In this document: positions 9,256 through 18,234 of the stretch, in pieces
Layout of the letters: every line of letters starts with the position of its first letter
Numbering within the stretch: position 1 is the stretch's first letter
From: QHXM01 sp032160165
GTDB taxonomy: Bacteria; Acidobacteriota; Blastocatellia; Pyrinomonadales; Pyrinomonadaceae
NCBI GenBank assembly: GCA_032160165.1
Contig: JAVHWA010000023.1
Location: 29,622 to 93,621 of the forward strand
Reading direction: 5' to 3'
DNA length: 64,000 bases
Notes under the pieces: model-generated
Databases searched by the model: none
Told to the model about the DNA's origin: nothing
What the model saw: only the letters and a program-made list of their open reading frames with translations
Position numbers and translations under genes: made by a program

Positions 9256-9283
9256 GGGCGTTGCCTCTCGCGAGGCAACGCCC
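9256..9283 (-). terminator. Perfect 12-bp hairpin downstream of TonB receptor 1
   Basis: Arms gggcgttgcctc and gaggcaacgccc are perfectly complementary around the loop TCGC. The hairpin lies 33 bases after the receptor stop codon on the reverse strand. The following bases are TTACTTTCATC, only moderately T-rich, so it may be a weak intrinsic terminator or a 3'-end stabiliser. Confidence 0.65.
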
Positions 9284-9316
9284 AGAAGTATCAACCTAAT
9301 TCAAGACAGTCGCTCG

Positions 9317-12300
9317 TTAGAACTCGAAACGACCAGCGAACTGAATGATCCGGGGAGCCCCAGCGGCAAACGACTGACCAAACGTTGAACTATTGATGTC
9401 GTTGCCCGGATTAGCAAAGTTCGTGTGGTTGAAGATGTTGAAGAAATCGGCACGAACTGTGAACTTATAACGCTCAGTAATCGGGATACGCTTGATGAGC
9501 GAAAAATCCACCTTGTTGAATGCCGGACCGTAGAACGAATTACGCGAGACCGTTCCCTGTCTGCCCACAGCCTGACCGGTTGCCGCACTACACGTTGACG
9601 GACTCGTGTTGGTACGGTTTGCGGGACAGGGATTGCGGAACAGGGTCCTGCTCGGTCCCGTGTATGTCGCCGGGTCTGTGGTCTCACTAGGAAGGGCAGA
9701 AAGGCCCCCGCCTGTAGGTGCGTAGTCAGCGCGCTGCGTCAGGCCCGTACCAGCACTATCAATACCACCGAAGATGCTATACGGATTACCTGTCTGCGAC
9801 TGGACGATGCCCGACATTGACCAGTTGCCCAAGACCTTCTGAAGCAGGTTGTTCTCAAACTTGAACGGCAACTCGTAGATGAAGTTCATAACGAAGCGAT
9901 GCCGAACATCGAACGCTGAATTGCCTCTCTCAGGCCCAGAGAAACCGCCCGCGAAACCGGATGAGTCACGCGGAAGATTGCGCTCCCCGGCTACCACAAG
10001 CGCATCTGCCGAGTCGTCGATGGAATGGCTCCAGGAATAGACACCCTGAATCTGACCCGTACCGAATCTGGCGTTGGTCAGGGTCTTGGTTAGTCTGACC
10101 TGTAGTGAATGGAACGTTGACTGTCCAAGCGCTACGTTCAGGAAGGCCGGATTAAATGCGGTGTTGAGCACGCCGTTCAAGAAGTTATTGCGCGTGCTGG
10201 TAGCACTAATCTGCACGTTGGTGCCCCGAATGGCATTGACGCGCGTCACGCTCGGCAGCGCACCGCTGATCGCGCGCAACTGGTCCAGCCCATGCGAGCC
10301 GACGTAATCAGCCTCCAAGAGGAACGCGTTGCCTATCTCTCGCTGGAATCCAAAATTCCAACTTTGGGTATAAGGCGTCGCGAACTTGCCCTGGAATTGG
10401 TTGTTGCCTGGGAGAGCGAAGATAACCGGGACCAGTTCGTCACCATTAAAGGCGAGTGGACTGGTTGGCTGCGTTGGAACACGCGAAATTGCGCCGCCAA
10501 CCATAGGGACAAATCCCGTTTCATCGAAGGCCCCGCCCGTAAACCCATTGGGTCCGAGGAAATCGAAGAAGAACGCGTAATCCCTTTGGAATGGCGGATT
10601 GGCGCTCGAGTTACTGAACAGGTTGGTGAACACGCGGTCATAGAAGATCCCGTAGCCACCCCGAATGGACATCTTGCCCGGGCCCCCCGTTATCTTGGAG
10701 ATAAATCCATGTTCCCAGCCTGGACTGTAGTTGAACCCGAAGCGCGGTCCGACGTTGTTATAGTCGCTGTTCCACAGCCCCTGCTGCGGGTGATCGGAGT
10801 GCTTGCCAACCGTCTCGAACCGGAAACCACCAGCGGGTTGCGGCCCACTTGGGTTCTGATTAATCAGCGTTGACATCTGTCCGTTGACTTCATAAGGAAC
10901 CCCGTTGAAGTCCCAGCGCAGACCATAGTTCAGCGTCAGGTTGGGACGAACCCTCCAGGTATCCTGGAAGAACGAGCCGAATTCACGGACGCGATATCCT
11001 CGATAATCTTCATCCACCCGGCTGCCGTTCTTGTTGAAGAACTGTGACTGGCTCTGAACGCCGAAGAAGCCGTAGAGCTGACTCGCAAAGTTCTGGAGCA
11101 AGCCGCCGACTCCCGTTGTGGGGATTGGGTTTCCGGCATTGTCACGCAGGAACGAGCCACCGAACTGGGCAGTGTTAAAGCTGATGGACTCACTTCGCGA
11201 GAAGTTGCTCGCTCCATTTGAGTAAATCCAGCGATGCTCGAACCCGAAGCGTAGGGTGTGTGAGCCTTTCACCCATGTAAAGGTGTCGCCCAATGTCGTG
11301 GTCCCGGTATAACGGAACTGTGTATCGAAAGCACCGATGCCGGTGATCGATCCGCCACCGATATTGACAAGTTCTCCGTTCGCGCCGCCAAACGGCGCTA
11401 TGTTGGTAGGGATACCACCCGCTGTGAAGCCCGTGCGAACCGAATTGAATAGCCCAAGACCCGAACCGCCATCGCCGGGGCCATTGAAGATTGCCTCAAT
11501 GCGATTGCCGCCGAAACGAACTTCGTTGATCATGTTCGGCGAAATGGTGGAAGTCAGGTTTAGTGACAAGAGATAGGTTTTTTGGGGAGTATTACTAGCG
11601 TCTCCCGAGCCAGGGAACGTTTCAGCAAAGAGATCGAAGATGCCGTTGCTGCTGTTGAAGCTACCGGTCAGCGTATGTTTTTTATTGATGTTCCAATCAA
11701 CGCGCGAGGCCGTCGTATCGAGCTTGTTTTTGAAAGGAGCAGAAAATCGGAATAGATCGAACACGCCCGGCAGTGCTCCCTGACCCGGAACATTTCCAAG
11801 CGGATAGAGATTAAGAATCTGCTGCATTCCGGCGTTGATCGCAAGATTGCCGCCGGGAAGAACGAGCCCGCACTGTGCGGAACTAACTCCGAAAACATCA
11901 CAGATACCCTGCGCGCTTCGGTTGTTCGCTCCGGTTCGGGTGACATTAAGCGTGCCGAAATTAGCGGCGCCAGTCTGGAAGATTCCCAGACGGGCTTGAG
12001 CGGATGGCACCGTACGCGTCTGGATCGAACCGATCGTGGAACGATCACCCTCATAGTTGAAGAAGAAGAATGCCTTCTCCTTAACAATCGGGCCGCCTAT
12101 CGAAGCGCCAAATTGTTTGCGCTGCAATTGACTCTTGTCTGCCCCGTCAAAGAAATTGCGCGCCGCAAATGCATCGGAGCGGTAGTACAAATAGGTATTG
12201 CCGTGAAACTCGTTGGTTCCGTTCTTGGTCGCGACATTGACGATCGCTCCCGTGTTACGACCAAACTCCGCATTGAAGTTACTGGTCAGAACCCGGAACT

Positions 12301-12955
12301 CCTGGGTCGCGTCGATGTTGGGTGTTGCCGCGCCGCCGGGAATGCCGGGAACGTCGGCGTCATTGTTATCTACTCCGTCAACCAGGAAATTGTTGTTACG
12401 TTCGCGCTGGCCGTTGACGCTGAAGCCGCCAAGGCTGGTGTTAGTCTGTGTCACACCAGGCGCGAGCAACAGCAGGCCATTGGGATCTCGGCTCAAAAGC
12501 GGCAGATCAAGGATCTTCTTGTTATCAAGAAGCGTTGAAAGCTGCTGGTCCGTGCTGTTGATTTGTGTTTGAGCATCGCCGGTTGTGACCACTACTGTTT
12601 CCGACGCGCCTTGTGGATTCAAAGTAAGATCTTGTGTGGTATTGAACGCGACAGAAACCTTAACGTCCTTGACTGTGCTAGCAGCAAAGCCAGTTCCGTT
12701 TGCTGTCACGCTATACAGACCGACGCCCAGGTTAGGGATAGTGTATGCGCCGTTGTCTGATGCTGTGGCACTTCGCTTTTCACCAGTCGCTTGATTCGTA
12801 GCCTCAACAGTCGCTCCGGCTACAACGGCGCCCTGTTGGTCAGTCACGGTTCCACTGATAGTGCCGGTCGATGTCTGGCCGAAGCTCAGAGTAAAGGCCC
12901 CCAACAGCGCCAACAGGACAAGCGTGCCTGCAACTCGCACCGAATGTCTAAACAT
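9317..12955 (-). CDS. Oar-like TonB-dependent outer-membrane receptor 1
   Basis: A very large (1212 residues) outer-membrane beta-barrel protein, probably a TonB-driven importer of an unknown, perhaps oligomeric, substrate. It has a signal peptide (about 1-27, ending LSFGQ). A carboxypeptidase-regulatory-like beta-sandwich follows (about 28-110, GTISGTVTDQQGAVVAGATV), then a plug region (NNNFLVDGVDNNDADVPGI, RVLTSNFNAEFGRNTGAIVN). The rest is barrel strands ending in the aromatic C-terminus AGRFEF expected for BAM recognition. ATG 12955 is chosen because AAGGAGG sits five bases upstream; a longer reading to 13000 is unlikely. A second receptor of the same type is at 45081-48296. Confidence 0.9.
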   Translation of the reverse strand: MFRHSVRVAGTLVLLALLGAFTLSFGQTSTGTISGTVTDQQGAVVAGATVEATNQATGEKRSATASDNGAYTIPNLGVGLYSVTANGTGFAASTVKDVKVSVAFNTTQDLTLNPQGASETVVVTTGDAQTQINSTDQQLSTLLDNKKILDLPLLSRDPNGLLLLAPGVTQTNTSLGGFSVNGQRERNNNFLVDGVDNNDADVPGIPGGAATPNIDATQEFRVLTSNFNAEFGRNTGAIVNVATKNGTNEFHGNTYLYYRSDAFAARNFFDGADKSQLQRKQFGASIGGPIVKEKAFFFFNYEGDRSTIGSIQTRTVPSAQARLGIFQTGAANFGTLNVTRTGANNRSAQGICDVFGVSSAQCGLVLPGGNLAINAGMQQILNLYPLGNVPGQGALPGVFDLFRFSAPFKNKLDTTASRVDWNINKKHTLTGSFNSSNGIFDLFAETFPGSGDASNTPQKTYLLSLNLTSTISPNMINEVRFGGNRIEAIFNGPGDGGSGLGLFNSVRTGFTAGGIPTNIAPFGGANGELVNIGGGSITGIGAFDTQFRYTGTTTLGDTFTWVKGSHTLRFGFEHRWIYSNGASNFSRSESISFNTAQFGGSFLRDNAGNPIPTTGVGGLLQNFASQLYGFFGVQSQSQFFNKNGSRVDEDYRGYRVREFGSFFQDTWRVRPNLTLNYGLRWDFNGVPYEVNGQMSTLINQNPSGPQPAGGFRFETVGKHSDHPQQGLWNSDYNNVGPRFGFNYSPGWEHGFISKITGGPGKMSIRGGYGIFYDRVFTNLFSNSSANPPFQRDYAFFFDFLGPNGFTGGAFDETGFVPMVGGAISRVPTQPTSPLAFNGDELVPVIFALPGNNQFQGKFATPYTQSWNFGFQREIGNAFLLEADYVGSHGLDQLRAISGALPSVTRVNAIRGTNVQISATSTRNNFLNGVLNTAFNPAFLNVALGQSTFHSLQVRLTKTLTNARFGTGQIQGVYSWSHSIDDSADALVVAGERNLPRDSSGFAGGFSGPERGNSAFDVRHRFVMNFIYELPFKFENNLLQKVLGNWSMSGIVQSQTGNPYSIFGGIDSAGTGLTQRADYAPTGGGLSALPSETTDPATYTGPSRTLFRNPCPANRTNTSPSTCSAATGQAVGRQGTVSRNSFYGPAFNKVDFSLIKRIPITERYKFTVRADFFNIFNHTNFANPGNDINSSTFGQSFAAGAPRIIQFAGRFEF

Positions 12956-13347
12956 ATGATCCTCCTTGTGGCATCCCGTTTCTTGATCGCCAACCTGCAC
13001 TTGTCCGGTCGATGTGCGCTAGCTGGCTCGAGGTTTGTGAGGTGTACCTTTGCAAAGCTGTGGACCATCGGGGAGACGGGAATTTATGCAAAGTACATCC
13101 TTAGAATTATGTCCGCATCAAATCTAGCAAAAGCTATTCCAGAAGGATTTAAGTCATCTGACCATCGATTTTCATTGGCTCAGCCTCATGAAACGGATTC
13201 AAAATCCGAAATTTCAAATCGAGCGTCCAATTTTATGGAATTGTGAGTCCGAGTCAGGGAAGGCCGGCATTCCGAGGAATTCGACTTCCCCGTGGGTACC
13301 GGAGGGGGACGTCGGGCCGGAAGCCACGACGTCGAGACACGCGAGGC
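12956..13347. other. Leader of TonB receptor 1 and intergenic spacer, no gene recognised
   Basis: Nearly 400 bases upstream of the receptor gene. I see its ribosome-binding site at the edge and nothing that I can assign as riboswitch, RNA gene or ORF. The stretch around 13186-13215 (cggattcaaaatccgaaatt) is AT-rich and locally repetitive but has no clear inverted partner. Confidence 0.4.
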
Positions 13348-13947
13348 CTAAGATTGATTGGGGAGCGCGTCCCGGTTCCGCTTAACTACTTCAAACTCGA
13401 ACTGCAGTTCCTTGCCGCGAAAAATGTAGGAGAGATAGAACTCCCAAAACTTTCTAGTGAAGCGGAACGACGGGGAACGCTGATCCAGGTTGGTGATGAA
13501 TTCGAGGCCCAGAGCGCGCCACAAATTTGCCAGGCTGACATAGGTGCGAATCGGCTTCAGCTCGACATCGGTGTAGAACGGAAACAGGCGCCTGTCCTCC
13601 ATAAAGCAGTTGAAGGTGTAGCTATTGAAATGGTTCCGATGGGTCGGGTCGGTAGGCCAGTCCGGATTGGTGTAGTGAGGCGTGACGATCTTGATGCGAC
13701 CGCCCGGTTTTGTGATTCGATGAAGCTCTGAGACGAAGGCCATCACGTCGGGCACATGTTCGATAACGTGGCGGCTTATGACTTCATCGAATTGGTTGTC
13801 GTCGAAAGGATACGGAACTACGCCAAGATCGTGGATTACATCAGCATCGGTGCGCGGGTTGTAATCGATGCCGATTGCGCCGGGATATTTGTTGCTCCCG
13901 CAACCTACGTCAAGAATCTTCTTTGGAGATTGATCTGATTGAACCAC
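13348..13947 (-). CDS. Class I SAM-dependent methyltransferase
   Basis: A 199-residue soluble methyltransferase of unknown substrate. Motif I is ILDVGCGSNKYPGAIGID (about 11-28). Motif II/III is represented by YPFDDNQFDEVISRHVIEHV (about 46-65), and the post-core phrase HRITKPGGRIKIVTPH is typical of methyltransferase type 11 proteins acting on small molecules or glycans. The start is GTG 13947 with only a weak ribosome-binding site, so the N-terminus is uncertain. It follows the radical-SAM gene on the same strand after about 60 bases. Confidence 0.8.
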   Translation of the reverse strand: MVQSDQSPKKILDVGCGSNKYPGAIGIDYNPRTDADVIHDLGVVPYPFDDNQFDEVISRHVIEHVPDVMAFVSELHRITKPGGRIKIVTPHYTNPDWPTDPTHRNHFNSYTFNCFMEDRRLFPFYTDVELKPIRTYVSLANLWRALGLEFITNLDQRSPSFRFTRKFWEFYLSYIFRGKELQFEFEVVKRNRDALPNQS

Positions 13948-14010
13948 TTCTGTTCGTGGGGTCCGCAGGCTGAGGCCAACCAGGACTGCAAGCGCGAGAC
14001 CAGTGAAGCG

Positions 14011-15375
14011 CTATCGAACTTCCTTGCTCTGCTCTCCCGTTGTGAGCATGTGGGCAAACGAAGCGAAGTCCATGGGGTAAACGGGCGCGTCGAGTTGGTG
14101 TTCTAGCTGCTCCAATATCATGCCATCCAACATCACCGCTTCACCGCTCTTGAGCGAAGATCCTGGAATAACAATGAAGTCGCCGCGTACTTTGTCTCGC
14201 GCGTTAAGAAAACACTCGCCGGTAAGAAGTCCGGCAACTGAAACGTCACCGCCGAAGTACTTATTCTCAACAGCCACGACTTCCAGGCTGGTACCTAACT
14301 GCGAATTGATCCGGTCGGTCCAACTCGTCATGACAGGAGCGAAGAGCGTGCCCGTCATGATGGTTCCTCGTAAATGATTACGATTGAGCGAAGCGCTGCG
14401 GTCCAGTTTATTCCATAGACTCTTGAAGTCGTTCTCGAAGGTGCGGACCATTCCGATTCCGTCTTCAATCTGCGGATAATCGCCATAGTGTCGTCGCGAA
14501 GGGATCGGCATGCACGCCTTAAGGTAAATCTCATCGCCAAGAAAGGCGAAAGTGGTCCCCAGCGTCTGGCGAAATTCTTTCTGCAGCGGAGTGATCGCGT
14601 TGATCGTCCGAACACAAAACTCCGGTGACACTGCTGTCAGTCGTTCGTCCGTGTTGTAGCGCGTCAAGCCGAGCGGAACGATCGCGACACTTTTAATGCG
14701 TGGATGGTCTGCCGCGAGGTCTCTGATAGTGCGCTCCAGGATTTCGCCATCATTGATGGTCGGACAAAGGACCACTTGTGCGTGAATCTCAATTCCAGCA
14801 TCAAGCAGTTGCTTTAGCTTCTGGGAAATGTCGGCGCGCTTACGATCGACTCCAAGAAGATAAGCGCGAACCTCCAGGTCCGTCGCATGAACCGAGACGT
14901 ACTGAGGCGTCAGACGCTGCTCGATGATGCGTCGAAGTTCGTCATCGGTGAGCGATGTCAGCGTCGTATAGTTGCCGTAGAGAAAGGAGAGACGTATGTC
15001 TTCGTCGCGGATGAACAGAGATGGACGGGCGGTTTCCGGATTTCCTTTACAGAAACAGAAGATGCACTCGTTAGCGCATTGGCGTGGAACAATCTGTTCG
15101 AATCCGAGGCCAAAGTCTTCGCCCTCTTCGCGCTCGATATTCAATTCCCACTCTTCACCGCTTTGTTTTCGGATCTCGAGCACCAGCTCGGTCTCGCCAC
15201 CGGTCTGAAAACGAAAGTCCAGATAGTCACGCACGACCCTACCGTTAACCTTGATGATCCGATCTCCCATTTCGAGATCGAGCTCGGCGGCAAGGCCGTT
15301 CGCAGTGACGTCGGTAATTTCGACGCCTCTGCGACGGATCTGTGTGACTGCTGGTGCGACGGCAAACTCGTACAT
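14011..15375 (-). CDS. PDZ/DUF512 iron-sulfur (radical-SAM-like) protein
   Basis: Function unknown, 454 residues. Visible order: N-terminal PDZ-like domain (about 1-75, GLAAELDLEMGDRIIKVNG), then the cysteine motif CANECIFCFCKGNP (about 90-103), which has the spacing of the DUF512/TIGR03279 family of radical-SAM-like oxidoreductases. A TIM-barrel-like middle (HATDLEVRAYLLGVDRKRAD, VVLCPTINDGEILERTIRDL) and a C-terminal DUF512 domain ending PVYPMDFASFAHML follow. MYEF at 15375 is the preferred start, with AGGA six bases upstream; a reading to 15429 adds unlike sequence. Homologues are widespread in Firmicutes and cyanobacteria but uncharacterised. Confidence 0.85.
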   Translation of the reverse strand: MYEFAVAPAVTQIRRRGVEITDVTANGLAAELDLEMGDRIIKVNGRVVRDYLDFRFQTGGETELVLEIRKQSGEEWELNIEREEGEDFGLGFEQIVPRQCANECIFCFCKGNPETARPSLFIRDEDIRLSFLYGNYTTLTSLTDDELRRIIEQRLTPQYVSVHATDLEVRAYLLGVDRKRADISQKLKQLLDAGIEIHAQVVLCPTINDGEILERTIRDLAADHPRIKSVAIVPLGLTRYNTDERLTAVSPEFCVRTINAITPLQKEFRQTLGTTFAFLGDEIYLKACMPIPSRRHYGDYPQIEDGIGMVRTFENDFKSLWNKLDRSASLNRNHLRGTIMTGTLFAPVMTSWTDRINSQLGTSLEVVAVENKYFGGDVSVAGLLTGECFLNARDKVRGDFIVIPGSSLKSGEAVMLDGMILEQLEHQLDAPVYPMDFASFAHMLTTGEQSKEVR

Positions 15376-15966
15376 TAAATATCCTGAAGTTCTTCTCCGC
15401 GGATGGCCTTCCACCCGCGTAGGAGCCATATGGTTTTCATCAGGCGGTTATCAGGCGGCGAGACGAAAAGGTCAGTATAACAAACCTGCTTCGTTTTGTT
15501 GAGTTAGCGGTGGATTTTGGTTTCTGAGGTTTCCCATCGCTCGTTCGGTGCTCTCCAGGAATCACACGCAGTCTCACGAAGAAGTTTTCGTGGTGCTTAG
15601 TGCGACTAAGTGGATCGTTCACCTGACTCCCACGTACGAACCGAGGCTGACCAGGCGCGGTAAAACGCTGCAGCGTCTGTGGCATTCTGACTGGGTAGAA
15701 ATTCAGATTGACGAGTGCGGAGTGGTCAGACTGATTCTTCGGCTACGGAACGGACCGACCAGTCTTCAGGTTATTTACTGAGCCGACAATGCCAGTCACT
15801 AACGTTTCCCGGAAAATACTTAGCTAAATTGGACGACCATGCTGTTCTGTCTCCCACTCTCGTCCGCGCTGAATGGGGCCCGGCGCCGCGAGGCACAGAC
15901 TTTGCCAAGTGTTCGGTGCGGCCTTCCGATAGAAGGGCGCCGAAGAGCGAGGTCCAGCCAGCCCAG
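15376..15966. other. Long intergenic region with one inverted repeat
   Basis: A 590-base stretch between the DUF512 gene and the response regulator. It contains the CCACTAAG-type inverted repeat at 15560-15620. Short open frames here (for example 15548-15781 on the plus strand) have no recognisable protein features and partly overlap that repeat, so I do not call them genes. Confidence 0.5.
15560..15620. repeat. Inverted repeat of the CCACTAAG/CACGAAG family, copy 1
   Basis: The left half (aatcacacgcagtctcacgaa) and right half (ttcgtggtgcttagtgcgac, then taagtggatcgttc) are imperfect reverse complements around gaagtt. The right arm read on the other strand begins GAACGATCCACTTAGTCGCA and closely matches the arms at 26445-26523, so this is a dispersed family with at least two copies in the window. 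Confidence 0.6.
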
Positions 15967-16410
15967 ATGAGCATACCGAACGAGATCACATCCCCCGAGA
16001 TAGCTCCCCCGAGCCTCCCCGCCCTGGAAACGCGTCACACCCGCGGAACTATCCTGATTGTCGAGGACGACCGCTCGATTCGGCGTTATCTTGAAGTCAT
16101 CCTGCAGCGAGCGGGCTACTGCGTCGTAGCCGCCGCCGATGGCCTCGAAGCGATGAAAGCCGCTCTCACTTCCACGGTCGATGCCGTGGTTACCGACGCG
16201 ATCATGCCGCATGTAAACGGTTATGAGCTTTGCCGGTTCCTGAGGCATCACCCTAAATTAGCGCGCTTGCCAGTGGTTCTCCTGAGTGGGTTTGAGCGAG
16301 CCGACGCGGCGCAGGAAACGCACGATCGGCCGGATTACTATCTGGCCAAGCCCGTCCGTCCGGATGAGTTGACTGGTTGCCTCGCTCGATTGCTTCTGAA
16401 GGCAGCCTAA
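15967..16410 (+). CDS. Single-domain response regulator (REC only)
   Basis: A 147-residue phosphorelay receiver with no output domain. The REC fold begins at about residue 28 (GTILIVEDDRSIRRYLEVIL) and carries the acidic pair ED, the phospho-acceptor Asp in DAVVTDAIMP (about residue 78), the Thr/Ser position in LLSGFE, and the conserved Lys in YLAKPVRPDEL. Such proteins act as phosphate shuttles or bind targets directly. ATG 15967 is preferred over more distal in-frame starts because the upstream extension is not REC-like, but no strong ribosome-binding site confirms it. No partner kinase is adjacent. Confidence 0.82.
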   Translation: MSIPNEITSPEIAPPSLPALETRHTRGTILIVEDDRSIRRYLEVILQRAGYCVVAAADGLEAMKAALTSTVDAVVTDAIMPHVNGYELCRFLRHHPKLARLPVVLLSGFERADAAQETHDRPDYYLAKPVRPDELTGCLARLLLKAA

Positions 16411-16422
16411 GACGAAGCACTT

Positions 16423-16499
16423 GCAGGCAGTCAAAAGTCCAGGGTCCCAAGTCCGGAACACGCTTCTCGACTTGGGACCCTGGACTTTTGACTGCCTGC
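16423..16499. terminator. 31-bp perfect inverted repeat between convergent genes
   Basis: Arms 16423-16453 and 16469-16499 are perfectly complementary over 31 bases with a 15-base loop. The left arm contains the heptads GTCAAAA, GTCCAGG, GTCCCAA, GTC, so it is a member of the GTCCAAA heptad family. It fills the 96-base gap between the convergent response regulator and ald stop codons and would fold in transcripts from both sides, so a bidirectional terminator or 3'-end protector is likely. Confidence 0.75.
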
Positions 16500-16506
16500 T
16501 GTTGCC

Positions 16507-17643
16507 TTACACAGTAGTGGCCGTTGTCGTGCCCAGCAGTTCATCCAACGGTGTGTACTCGAGTTCTTGAGCGATGGCCACTGCCTCGTAGGTAAGCCGT
16601 CCGGCGTAGGTGTTCACCCCGGCCTTCAGGCCCGGATCGCGGGCGATGGCATCGATGAAACCCTTGTTCGCCAGTTTTAGAGCGTAGGGAAGTGTTGCAT
16701 TGGTCAACGCGAAAGTTGATGTGCGCGGTACAGCGCCGGGCATGTTTGCCACGCAGTAGTGAAGAACATCTTCAACGTAGTAGGTAGGATTCGAGTGAGT
16801 CGTAGGATGCGTGGTCTCGATACACCCGCCCTGGTCCACTGCGACATCCACGATGACCGCTCCCTTCGGCACATCCTTAAGCATGCTCCGGGTAACCAGT
16901 CTCGGAGCCGCTGCACCAGGGACCAGCACTGCGCCCACGATCAAGTCGGCCTGCGAGATAGCGTCATGAATCATGTACGCGCTGGAGGCGAGGGTGGAAA
17001 TCTTCGAGAGAAATATGTCGTCGAGCTCGCGCAAGCGGTCAAGATTATTGTCAATGATGGTAACGTGCGCGCCCATCCCGACGGCGATCTTTGCTGCATT
17101 CGTTCCCACTACTCCACCGCCGATAATGACTACGTGCGCTGCGGGCACACCGGGCACGCCTCCGAGCAGGATTCCTCGTCCCCCGTTCATCTTCTCAAGA
17201 TAAGTAGCTCCGACCTGGATCGCCATTCGGCCGGCGACCTCGGACATTGGAGTTAACAGCGGAAGCGTGCCGCGGCGGTCGGTTATGGTCTCGTACGCGA
17301 TGCCGGTCACTTTGCGCTTAAGGAGAGCTTCGGTTTGCTTCGGATCAGGGGCGAGATGGAGATAGGTGAAAAGCAACTGCCCTTCGCGCATCCGCGGATA
17401 TTCAGGCGCGATTGGCTCTTTCACCTTGACGATCATATCGCCCTGCCCCCAAACCTCATCCGGCGAACCAAGGATCGTCGCGCCCGCGCGCTCGTACAAA
17501 GAGTCCTCAAAACCCGAGCCATCCCCCGCGGTCTTTTCCACCACCACTTTATGCCCAGCATCGGTGAGGGCGCGCACTCCAGCCGGAGTCAGCCCCACAC
17601 GATATTCGTTATCTTTGATCTCTTTAGGCAGTCCGATGATCAT
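16507..17643 (-). CDS. ald: Alanine dehydrogenase
   Basis: NAD-dependent reversible oxidative deamination of L-alanine to pyruvate and ammonia in the cytoplasm. The 378-residue protein begins MIIGLPKEIKDNEYRVGLTP with the substrate-binding Arg/Lys pair, has VKVKEPIAPEY near residue 75, and the catalytic-site HLAPD near 96. The NAD-binding Rossmann loop VVIIGGGVVGTNAAKIAVGM lies at about 170-189. Length and motifs match AlaDH rather than the transhydrogenase PntA. A heptad repeat block begins about 15 bases upstream of the ATG. Confidence 0.96.
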   Translation of the reverse strand: MIIGLPKEIKDNEYRVGLTPAGVRALTDAGHKVVVEKTAGDGSGFEDSLYERAGATILGSPDEVWGQGDMIVKVKEPIAPEYPRMREGQLLFTYLHLAPDPKQTEALLKRKVTGIAYETITDRRGTLPLLTPMSEVAGRMAIQVGATYLEKMNGGRGILLGGVPGVPAAHVVIIGGGVVGTNAAKIAVGMGAHVTIIDNNLDRLRELDDIFLSKISTLASSAYMIHDAISQADLIVGAVLVPGAAAPRLVTRSMLKDVPKGAVIVDVAVDQGGCIETTHPTTHSNPTYYVEDVLHYCVANMPGAVPRTSTFALTNATLPYALKLANKGFIDAIARDPGLKAGVNTYAGRLTYEAVAIAQELEYTPLDELLGTTTATTV

Positions 17644-17657
17644 CGTGTCTCCAGCGA

Positions 17658-17764
17658 TTAGATTTCAGATGTTGGATGTCAGATGTTAGAGCGTAACGAC
17701 TAATAATGCCGTTGAGCAATCCAGCCGAGACATCGCATTAGATGCTGGGATGCTAGATGTCAGC
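17658..17764. repeat. GATGTCA heptad block, left flank of four-helix-bundle gene
   Basis: Contains runs such as cagatgttggatgtcagatg and, 70 bases on, gatgctgggatgctagatgt. The unit is GATGTNA with period seven. It starts about 15 bases upstream of ald and stops directly at the stop codon of the four-helix-bundle gene (17767). The block at 18235-18327 has the same words in reverse complement. Confidence 0.7.
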
Positions 17765-17766
17765 AG

Positions 17767-18222
17767 TTATTCCTTCGGCCGTAACGATCGCAGGAGTCCG
17801 TTTAGCAAACGCCCGACCTCGTCTACCAGCGCTTGAATTGCCGAATGCTGCTGCTTCGTAAGATATCCAAGGCGCAATGCCAACTCCAAGTGTGTATCCA
17901 GCTCTAACAGAGATCCTCTCGCGTTTGCTAGAAAGTGTTGGAATTCGGCTGACGTCCTTCGTCCCTGGCCTTCGGCTATATTCGCCGGAATTGAACCGCA
18001 GGCACGTCGTACTTGACTGGTTAAGCCGTAGGTCTCCTTCTTAGGAAAATGCTCAGTTGCATCGTAAATCACGACCGCCAAGTCCATGGCCTTCTGCCAC
18101 ACAATTAGATCGCGGTGACTCTTGATTATTCCACCAGCCCCGGTCGGGATTTTCCACCATCCAACATACAACAACCTCCTATAGGGTTGGTGCTTCGGGT
18201 GGTTTCCGGTGATTACAATCAA
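17767..18222 (-). CDS. Four-helix-bundle protein (S23/IVP family)
   Basis: Small helical protein related to the S23 proteins encoded in intervening sequences of some 23S rRNA genes and to the Avd accessory proteins of diversity-generating retroelements; the molecular role is unclear. Diagnostic phrases are HRDLIVWQKAMDLAVVIYDA, HFPKKETYGLTSQVRRA, SIPANIAEGQGRRTSAEFQH and FLANARGSLLELDTHLELAL. The family normally starts a few residues before HRDLIVWQKA; no ATG is present there, so the 30-odd extra N-terminal residues of this frame may not be translated. The gene is enclosed by two inverted blocks of GATGTCA heptads and fits exactly between ald and the aldehyde dehydrogenase gene, which suggests insertion as a unit. 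Confidence 0.85.
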   Translation of the reverse strand: MIVITGNHPKHQPYRRLLYVGWWKIPTGAGGIIKSHRDLIVWQKAMDLAVVIYDATEHFPKKETYGLTSQVRRACGSIPANIAEGQGRRTSAEFQHFLANARGSLLELDTHLELALRLGYLTKQQHSAIQALVDEVGRLLNGLLRSLRPKE

Positions 18223-18234
18223 TCGAGCTTACTG

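Noticed and set aside
15548..15781. 77-codon plus-strand frame upstream of the response regulator
   Set aside because: Partly encoded by an inverted repeat; no recognisable features or ribosome-binding site.
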